From PALSA-607 sp036501485 (GTDB lineage: Bacteria > Actinomycetota > Actinomycetes > Acidothermales > Acidothermaceae), in contig DASYAG010000122.1 in NCBI GenBank assembly GCA_036501485.1, forward strand, positions 20,753 through 84,752: a stretch of DNA of 64,000 nt. The letters run 5' to 3'. Position numbers and translations under genes: made by a program. The notes under the pieces were generated by a model that saw nothing but the letters and a program-made list of their open reading frames with translations, did not search any database and was not told the origin of the DNA. Every line of letters starts with the position of its first letter. Position 1 is the stretch's first letter. Positions 58,223 through 64,000 of the stretch are shown here, one piece after another.

Positions 58223-59794
58223 GTGACTGAGCAGCAAGTACCCGGGGCCGGCACCTGGTTGGGCATCGAGCGCCGCTGGCTGACGCTGATCGCCGTGTGC
58301 GGCGCGACGTTCATGCTGCTGGTCGACATCACGATCGTGCAGGTCGCGCTCCCGACCATCGAGCACCGCCTGCACGCCAGCTTCAGCGACTTGCAGTGGG
58401 TGATCGACGCCTACGCCTTGGCGATGGCCACCCTGATCTTGGTCTGGGGCTCGACCGCCGACCGCTTCGGCCGCAAGCACGTCTTCGTATTCGGCCTGGC
58501 CGTTTTCACACTGGCTTCCCTGCTGTGTGGGGTCGCGACGAACGCGCCGATGCTCATCTGGTCGCGTGCCTTGCAAGGCATCGGCGGCGCGGCGCTGTTC
58601 GCGACCGGGCTCGCCTTGATCGGTCAGGAGTTCCACGGGCGCGAGCGTGGCACGGCGATCGCGGCGTGGGGTGCAACCGTTGGTGGCGCGGTCGCCGTCG
58701 GACCGCTCATCGGTGGCGCACTTACCAGCGGCTTCGGGTGGCGATCGATCTTTTACGTCAACGTCCCTATCGGCATCTTGACCGGTTGGCTGGCAGTCAC
58801 CCGGATGGTGAACGTCCGTGACACGGGCAGGGCGCGGCTCGACCTGGCCGGCCTCGCCACCTTCTCGAGCTCGATGTTCTTGTTGGTGTTCGCGCTGATC
58901 CGGGCGAGCGCGGACGGCTGGACAAGCACGTTCATCGTGTCGCTGTTCGTTGCAGCGGCGGTACTCATGGGGTTGTTCATCTTCGCCGAGCAGCACCAAG
59001 AGCACCCATTGCTCGATCTCTCGCTGTTTCGAAAGCCGTCGTTTACAGGTGTATCGATCGGAACGTTTGCCATCGGTGCGGGCATGTTTGCGCTGCTGCC
59101 CTACATCACGTTTTACCTGCAGAACGATCTCGGATACTCCCCGCTGCAGGGCGGTCTCAGGCTGCTGCCGTGCACCCTGCTGTGCTTCGTCGTCCCGCTC
59201 GCTATGCAGCGCGTCGCGTCCAAGTTGTCACCGCGGCTCGGTTTGGCCATCGGACTTGCGATCATTGGTGGGGGACTCGCAGCCATGACCGTCGTCACGG
59301 CGAAATCGAGCTGGACGGCGCTGATCCCCGGGTTGCTGCTGACCGGGCTCGGCATCGGCATCGCGAATCCGATGATCGCAAAAATCGCCCTCGGAGTTGT
59401 CGCACCGGCCCGCAGTGGAATGGCGTCTGGGATCAACAACACCTTCCGGATCGGCGGCGTCGCGACTGGCGTTGCCGCGCTGGGTGCGATCTTCCAGCAA
59501 CGGGTGACAACGTCGCTGGCGACCAACTTGGGCCACCCCGCGCCGCAGCTGGCAAAGGTGGTGGCGTCGGCGGGGGTTCGGGCAGCAGTTGCCGCGAACT
59601 CGTCCACGGCGGGTCTCGCCGTTGCCGCCCATGGAGCGTTCCTGTCCGGCCTGCGGCTGATCCTCGTGATTGGCGCAGTGATCGTCTTTGTCGGCGCGAT
59701 CGCCGGCGCTCTCCTGGTGCGCGGCCGTGACTTTGCGAGTCGCGCGCCGGCCGCGCCCGCACAGGAGCCAGCTGTCGCCGTCCCGGCTGAGTGA
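58223..59794 (+). CDS. MFS drug:H+ antiporter, DHA2 (EmrB/QacA) family
   Basis: A 523-aa membrane protein with about 14 helices. Motif A-like GSTADRFGRKHVFVFGLAVF follows helix 2, and LDITIVQVALPTIEHRL (motif D1) and GATVGGAVAVGPLIGGALTS (motif C of antiporters) are present. It exports toxic organic compounds, possibly pathway intermediates, using the proton gradient. It has its own leaderless-type promoter, so it need not be coregulated with the monooxygenase before it. Confidence 0.92.
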   Translation: MTEQQVPGAGTWLGIERRWLTLIAVCGATFMLLVDITIVQVALPTIEHRLHASFSDLQWVIDAYALAMATLILVWGSTADRFGRKHVFVFGLAVFTLASLLCGVATNAPMLIWSRALQGIGGAALFATGLALIGQEFHGRERGTAIAAWGATVGGAVAVGPLIGGALTSGFGWRSIFYVNVPIGILTGWLAVTRMVNVRDTGRARLDLAGLATFSSSMFLLVFALIRASADGWTSTFIVSLFVAAAVLMGLFIFAEQHQEHPLLDLSLFRKPSFTGVSIGTFAIGAGMFALLPYITFYLQNDLGYSPLQGGLRLLPCTLLCFVVPLAMQRVASKLSPRLGLAIGLAIIGGGLAAMTVVTAKSSWTALIPGLLLTGLGIGIANPMIAKIALGVVAPARSGMASGINNTFRIGGVATGVAALGAIFQQRVTTSLATNLGHPAPQLAKVVASAGVRAAVAANSSTAGLAVAAHGAFLSGLRLILVIGAVIVFVGAIAGALLVRGRDFASRAPAAPAQEPAVAVPAE

Positions 59795-59810
59795 TGTAAG
59801 CCGCTGTGAG

Positions 59811-60257
59811 CTAGCTGGCTTCGACCGCGGCCTTGATGCGCTGCGCGAAAGCGTCGGCGTCCTTCTTTGCGGACTTCAGCGCTGACCCGACGATCACCTT
59901 GCCGAAGCCGTGACCCGCGAACGAGTTGAATATGGTGACCTTCGTCTGCCCGTTGCCGAGATCCTCGAGGTCGTAGCCACCTTCGGTGACAGTGACCAGG
60001 TTCTTTGAACGTTCCGCCCACCGGATCGTGGTCGGCGGTGTAAACCCGGTCAACTCGAACCGACGGTTCGACTTCAAGCCGGCGTCCTTGGCCCTACTGA
60101 CGAAAACCGTTCCCAGTGCCGACGGACCATCAGGTTCCTTGCGGATCTCCAGGATTCGCGGGCTGAATTTCGGGTCGTTCGTGCCCGCGGCGAGATAAGC
60201 GAAGACCTCATCGATCGGCCGGTTGATTACTGCTGACCCGCTGTACTGTCCCGGCAC
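59811..60257 (-). CDS. SRPBCC (START-like) family protein
   Basis: A 148-aa ligand-binding helix-grip fold: QYSGSAVINRPIDEVFAYLA at the start and FELTGFTPPTTIRWAERSKN in the middle, ending in a long C-terminal helix ALKSAKKDADAFAQRIKAAV. Typical of polyketide-cyclase/dehydrase-like proteins that bind hydrophobic ligands. Function unknown. It converges with the MFS gene. Confidence 0.85.
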   Translation of the reverse strand: MPGQYSGSAVINRPIDEVFAYLAAGTNDPKFSPRILEIRKEPDGPSALGTVFVSRAKDAGLKSNRRFELTGFTPPTTIRWAERSKNLVTVTEGGYDLEDLGNGQTKVTIFNSFAGHGFGKVIVGSALKSAKKDADAFAQRIKAAVEAS

Positions 60258-60365
60258 CGGAACTCCTCACGTCGTGGGATACGCGTGAGCCTAGCCGCTC
60301 GACGCGTAGGTAAGCTTCCGTATCTCGGTCAGGACCCCAATCCAGGCAGCGGGGAGGAACACGCG

Positions 60366-61202
60366 ATGGCCATCATTCGCGCAGCTCTTGTGCAGACCAG
60401 CTGGACTGGCGACAAAGAGTCAATGATTTTGGCTCACGAGGAGTACGCCAGGAAGGCCGCGGCGCAGGGCGCGCAGGCGGTCTGTTTCCAGGAACTCTTC
60501 TACGGTCCCTACTTCTGCCAGGTGCAAGATGCGGCGTACTACTCCTACGCCGAGTCCATCCCCGGTCCGACCACCGAGCGATTTCAGGCGCTGGCGGCCG
60601 AGCTCGGCATTGTGATGATCCTGCCGATGTATGAGCAGGAGCAGCCTGGCGTGTTGTACAACACCGCAGCGGTTGTCGATGCCGACGGCAAGTACCTCGG
60701 CAAGTACCGCAAGCATCACATCCCGAACATCAACGGCTTCTGGGAGAAGTTCTACTTCCGGCCCGGCAATCTGGGCTTCCCGGTCTTCGACACCGCGATC
60801 GGCAAGATCGGTGTCTACATCTGTTACGACCGGCACTTTCCTGAAGGCTGGCGGGCGCTTGGTCTAAACGGTGCGCAGATCGTCTTCAATCCTTCGGCCA
60901 CCTCGCGCGGGCTGTCGTCGTACCTCTGGAAGCTCGAGCAGCCCGCTGCGGCGGTCGCGAACGAATACTTCATCGGGGCCATCAACCGGGTCGGGGTCGA
61001 AGACCTTGGCGATGACGACTTCTACGGCACTACTTACTTCGTCGACCCCGAGGGCAAGTTCGTCGGCGATGTCGGCGATCCGTACTCACCTGACCTTGTC
61101 GTGCGTGACCTCGACATGGATCTGCTTTCCGAGGTTCGCAATCGCTGGGCGTTTTATCGCGACCGGCGTCCCGAGGCATACGGCGACCTGACCCGGCCCT
61201 AG
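60366..61202 (+). CDS. Nitrilase-superfamily amidohydrolase, beta-ureidopropionase-like
   Basis: A 278-aa carbon-nitrogen hydrolase. The Glu-Lys-Cys triad is visible: Glu in CFQELFYGPYF, Lys in YRKHHIPNINGFWEKFYF, Cys in VYICYDRHFPEGWRALG. Sequence detail (GFWEKFYFRPGN, NRVGVE) is that of N-carbamyl-beta-alanine/N-carbamoylputrescine amidases. Next to dihydropyrimidinase, the reaction is probably N-carbamoyl-beta-amino acid to beta-amino acid, CO2 and NH3. A ggggagg site precedes the ATG at 60366; GTG 60285 is rejected. Confidence 0.9.
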   Translation: MAIIRAALVQTSWTGDKESMILAHEEYARKAAAQGAQAVCFQELFYGPYFCQVQDAAYYSYAESIPGPTTERFQALAAELGIVMILPMYEQEQPGVLYNTAAVVDADGKYLGKYRKHHIPNINGFWEKFYFRPGNLGFPVFDTAIGKIGVYICYDRHFPEGWRALGLNGAQIVFNPSATSRGLSSYLWKLEQPAAAVANEYFIGAINRVGVEDLGDDDFYGTTYFVDPEGKFVGDVGDPYSPDLVVRDLDMDLLSEVRNRWAFYRDRRPEAYGDLTRP

Positions 61203-61239
61203 TCCAGCAACCGGCACAGACCCGAACCGGAGCAATCAC

Positions 61240-62655
61240 ATGACGATCCTGGTGAAGAACGGCACCGTCGTGAGTCCGACCGGTGCGATCCCCGCTGATG
61301 TCTTGATCGATGGCGAGCGCATCGTCGCACTTCTCGAACCGGGGACGACGAGGCTTGGCGTCGATCTCGAAGCGAGCGCCGACGTCGTCATCGATGCACG
61401 CGACAAGTACGTCGTACCGGGCGGTGTCGATGGCCACACGCACATGCAGATGCCCTTCGGCGGCACGCAGGCATCGGACACCTTTGAGACCGGCACTCGG
61501 GCAGCGGCGTGGGGCGGCACGACGACCATCATCGACTTCGCGATCCAGCGCACCGGCGAGCGGGTTCTCGACGGATTGGCTGCCTGGCACGAAAAAGCTG
61601 ACGGCAACTGCGCGATCGACTACGGGTTTCACCAGATCATCGGCGGCGTCGACGACGAGTCGCTGAAGGCCATGGACGAACTTGTCAGTGAAGGCATCAC
61701 CAGCATCAAGTTGTTCATGGCGTATCCCGGGGTTTTCTACTCCGACGACGGCCAGATCGTGCGCGCGATGCAGACGGCGGCGGGCAACGGCTCGCTCGTC
61801 ATGATGCACGCGGAGAACGGCATCGCGATCGACGTCCTGGTTGCACAGGCCATCGCGCGCGGCGACACCGCGCCGCGCTACCACGGGCTGACCAGGCCGT
61901 GGGAGACCGAGGAAGAGGCCACCCACCGCGCAATCATGCTGGCGCGCATGACCGGGGCACCGCTCTACATCGTGCACATGTCGGCCAAGCAAGCAGTGGC
62001 GACGCTCGCGGCGGCTCGCGACGACGGCTGGAACGTCTTTGGCGAGACGTGCCCTCAATACCTCTATCTCTCGCTCGAAGAACACCTGTCTGCGCCGGAC
62101 TTCGAAGGTGCGAAGTACGTCTGCTCGACGCCGCTGCGTTCGCGCGCCGAAGGACATCAGAACGAGTTGTGGAAGGCGTTGCGCACCAACGACCTGTCGG
62201 TTGTCAGCACCGACCACTGCCCGTTCTGTATGAAGGAACAGAAAGAACTCGGCATCGACAACTTCTCGAAGATTCCCAACGGCATCGGCGGTGTCGAGCA
62301 CCGGATGGATCTCATCTACCAAGGTGTTGTCGACGGTCAGATCACGCTGCCGCGCTGGGTCGAACTGTGCTCGACGACGCCAGCCCGGATGTTCGGCCTA
62401 TACCCGCGCAAGGGCGTCGTCGCGCCAGGGTCTGACGCCGACGTCGTGGTCTACGACCCGAACGCGACGACGCGCATCTCGGTCGACACTCACCACATGA
62501 ACATGGACTACTCCGCGTGGGAGGGTTTCGAGGTCGCCGGTCATGTCGACACCGTCATCTCGCGCGGCACCGTCGTCGTCCGCGATCGTGAGTTTCTTGG
62601 TCCGAAGGGTCACGGCCAATACCTGAAGCGTGGCCAGTCGCAGTACCTGCTCTAA
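61240..62655 (+). CDS. Dihydropyrimidinase / D-hydantoinase
   Basis: A 471-aa amidohydrolase that opens the ring of dihydropyrimidines or hydantoins. It has the zinc motif GVDGHTHMQMPFGGT, the carboxylated Lys in TSIKLFMAYPG, and further His ligands in VMMHAENG and PLYIVHMSAKQA. It also shows the catalytic-site Asp in VSTDHCPF and GIGGVEHRMDLIY. Length and motifs match HydA/PydB. It lies 37 bp after the nitrilase-like gene and 26 bp before the LLM oxidoreductase, forming one operon. Pyrimidine versus hydantoin specificity cannot be told. Confidence 0.94.
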   Translation: MTILVKNGTVVSPTGAIPADVLIDGERIVALLEPGTTRLGVDLEASADVVIDARDKYVVPGGVDGHTHMQMPFGGTQASDTFETGTRAAAWGGTTTIIDFAIQRTGERVLDGLAAWHEKADGNCAIDYGFHQIIGGVDDESLKAMDELVSEGITSIKLFMAYPGVFYSDDGQIVRAMQTAAGNGSLVMMHAENGIAIDVLVAQAIARGDTAPRYHGLTRPWETEEEATHRAIMLARMTGAPLYIVHMSAKQAVATLAAARDDGWNVFGETCPQYLYLSLEEHLSAPDFEGAKYVCSTPLRSRAEGHQNELWKALRTNDLSVVSTDHCPFCMKEQKELGIDNFSKIPNGIGGVEHRMDLIYQGVVDGQITLPRWVELCSTTPARMFGLYPRKGVVAPGSDADVVVYDPNATTRISVDTHHMNMDYSAWEGFEVAGHVDTVISRGTVVVRDREFLGPKGHGQYLKRGQSQYLL

Positions 62656-62681
62656 CCAGCTGTCAACCAGAAGGGGCACCG

Positions 62682-63701
62682 ATGGAGTTCGGCGTCGTGC
62701 TGCAATGCAACCCACCGGCATGGCGCACGGTCGAGTTGGCGAAGCAGGCCGAGCTCGCCGGCTTTGGCTACGTGTGGACCTTCGATTCGCACCTGCTGTG
62801 GCAGGAGCCGTACGTCATCTACAGCCAGATCCTGTCGGCGACCCATCGCGTCATCGTCGGCCCGATGGTCACGAATCCGGCGACCCGCGACTGGACTGTC
62901 ACGGCATCGACATTCGCCACCCTGAATGAGATGTTCGGCAACCGCACGGTGTGTGGGATCGGTCGCGGCGACTCTGCCGTTCGGGTCATCAACGGCAAAC
63001 CAGTAACACTTTCCGAGCTCCGCGAAGCGATCGGGGTTATCCGCAAACTCGCGAACGGCGATGCTGCGGAATACAAAGACAGCACGCTGCGCCTGACCTG
63101 GAACCCGCACAGCCGCCTCGACATCTACGTCGCGGCCTACGGCCCCAAGGCGCTCGCACTCACCGGTGAAGTCGGTGACGGATTCATCTTGCAACTCGCC
63201 GACCTCGCAGTCGCGGAGTGGAGCATCAAGGCAGTGCGCGACGCAGCGGCTGCGGCCGGGCGCGACCCTGCGTCCGTGAAGATCTGTGTCGCGGCGCCGG
63301 CGTACGTCGGCACCGACATCGCTCACCAGCGCGAACAATGCCGATGGTTCGGCGGCATGGTCGGCAATCACGTCGCCGACATCGTCGCTCGCTACGGGGC
63401 GGACGGCGGACCGGTGCCGCAGGCGTTGACCGACTACATCGCGGGGCGGCAGGGCTACGACTATAACGAGCACGGTCGAGTCGGAAACACCCATGCCGAT
63501 TTCGTGCCCGACGAGATTGTCGATCGATTCTGCCTGTTGGGGACAGCCGATGAGCACATCGAGAAGTTGCGAGCCTTAAAGGCACTCGGCGTCGACCAGT
63601 TCGCCGTCTACCTGCAACATGACGCCAAAGAAGCGACCCTGCAGGCTTACGCCGACAAAGTGATTCCGGCATTGGCTGACACGGTCTCCGCCAAAAGCTA
63701 A
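62682..63701 (+). CDS. LLM-class flavin/F420-dependent oxidoreductase in hydantoinase operon
   Basis: A 339-aa luciferase-like TIM-barrel oxidoreductase: MEFGVVLQCNPPAWRTVELA at the N-terminus, ATHRVIVGPMVTNPATRDWT, GNRTVCGIGRGDSAVRVING, DIYVAAYGPKALALTGEVGD. This matches the subgroup, labelled F420-dependent in family models, that occurs beside hydantoinases. Its reaction is not established; RutA, which opens uracil, shares the fold, so a redox or oxygenation step on a pyrimidine ring is possible. An aaggggcacc site precedes the ATG. Cofactor (F420 or FMN) is not decided by sequence. Confidence 0.85.
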   Translation: MEFGVVLQCNPPAWRTVELAKQAELAGFGYVWTFDSHLLWQEPYVIYSQILSATHRVIVGPMVTNPATRDWTVTASTFATLNEMFGNRTVCGIGRGDSAVRVINGKPVTLSELREAIGVIRKLANGDAAEYKDSTLRLTWNPHSRLDIYVAAYGPKALALTGEVGDGFILQLADLAVAEWSIKAVRDAAAAAGRDPASVKICVAAPAYVGTDIAHQREQCRWFGGMVGNHVADIVARYGADGGPVPQALTDYIAGRQGYDYNEHGRVGNTHADFVPDEIVDRFCLLGTADEHIEKLRALKALGVDQFAVYLQHDAKEATLQAYADKVIPALADTVSAKS

Positions 63702-63726
63702 CGCTCTGGTCTAACGGGCGTGGCGA

Positions 63727-64000
63727 CTAGGCCGCGCTCGGGCGAGCGTGATCGGTCAGCAACTTCACCGCAAGTGCGCCGAGGACGGTGCCCATCACGT
63801 AGCGCTGCGCACGAACCCAGCCCGGCCGTTTGCTCAAGGTGCGGGCGATGGTTCCCGCTGCAAGCACGATGCAGAAGTTGACTGTCAGCGACACCAGGAT
63901 CTGAATCGCACCAAGTGTGAATCCCTGCAGTGCCAGGTGACCTTGTGAGGGTCGCTCGAACTGGGGAATCAGCGAGAGGTACATCACCGCGATCTTCGGG
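63727..64000 (-). CDS. LysE/RhtB-type exporter, C-terminal part; N-terminus beyond the window
   Basis: The visible 90 residues are the C-terminal half of a LysE-family amino-acid exporter: PKIAVMYLSLIPQFERPSQG, two further membrane helices, and FTLGAIQILVSLTVNF, then RPGWVRAQRYVMGTVLGALA, all typical. The frame stays open to the right edge. It converges with the LLM gene. Confidence 0.8.
   Translation of the reverse strand, partial: PKIAVMYLSLIPQFERPSQGHLALQGFTLGAIQILVSLTVNFCIVLAAGTIARTLSKRPGWVRAQRYVMGTVLGALAVKLLTDHARPSAA

Noticed and set aside
56896..58359. 487-codon minus-strand frame opposite the monooxygenase
   Set aside because: The plus-strand gene has all FAD-monooxygenase motifs; the antisense frame has none.

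Overview
The window comes from a high-GC actinobacterium. The evidence is the gene order dnaJ - rsmE - phoH - ybeY - corC-like - cytidine-deaminase-like - era, and later recO - uppS - glyS, which is the arrangement known from mycobacteria and relatives. GTG and TTG starts are common, neighbouring genes often overlap as ATGA/GTGA, several promoters look leaderless (TANNNT about 7 nt before the start codon), and the window carries an ESX-type secreted protein and an F420/LLM-type oxidoreductase. I cannot place it to genus.

Region 1 (1-14.0 kb) is housekeeping: chaperone, rRNA methylation and ribosome maturation, an era operon, leuA, DNA repair and cell-wall lipid synthesis, glycyl-tRNA synthetase. 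Two insertions into this block stand out. One is a divergent SigE-family sigma factor with a membrane GerMN protein (1.8-3.5 kb). The other is a leuA leader that encodes a small peptide with four consecutive leucine codons and shows mutually exclusive base pairing with the leuA ribosome binding site.

Region 2 (14.0-17.0 kb, minus strand) is a compact type VII secretion toxin module: an EspC-like protein with a YxxxD signal, a 223-aa companion, a WxG/helical toxin ending in a bacterial RNase A-like domain, and a CdiI-like immunity protein. No ESX core genes lie nearby.

Region 3 (17.0-35.7 kb) returns to core functions: pyruvate phosphate dikinase, a dgt-GNAT-phzF-dnaG operon, a principal-type sigma factor and tRNA-Asn. 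These are followed by envelope genes (LCP protein, Tat/lipoprotein polysaccharide-deacetylase-like protein with an altered active site, YVTN propeller lipoprotein, membrane protein) and a DyP peroxidase-encapsulin operon whose peroxidase ends in a cargo-loading peptide.

Region 4 (35.7-64 kb) is accessory catabolism. It holds short-chain dehydrogenases, VOC proteins, flavin oxidoreductases, a HAAT-type ABC importer with a fused LivH-LivM permease, two fumarylacetoacetate-hydrolase-family enzymes, a carboxymuconolactone-decarboxylase-like protein, an IclR regulator, an MFS exporter, and a nitrilase/hydantoinase/LLM-oxidoreductase set that looks like pyrimidine or hydantoin breakdown. A methyltransferase just after the importer is broken by an apparent one-base deletion. 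The substrate of the larger cluster cannot be read from sequence; ring hydroxylation, dehydrogenation and C-C hydrolysis are the chemistries implied. The window ends inside a LysE-type exporter gene.
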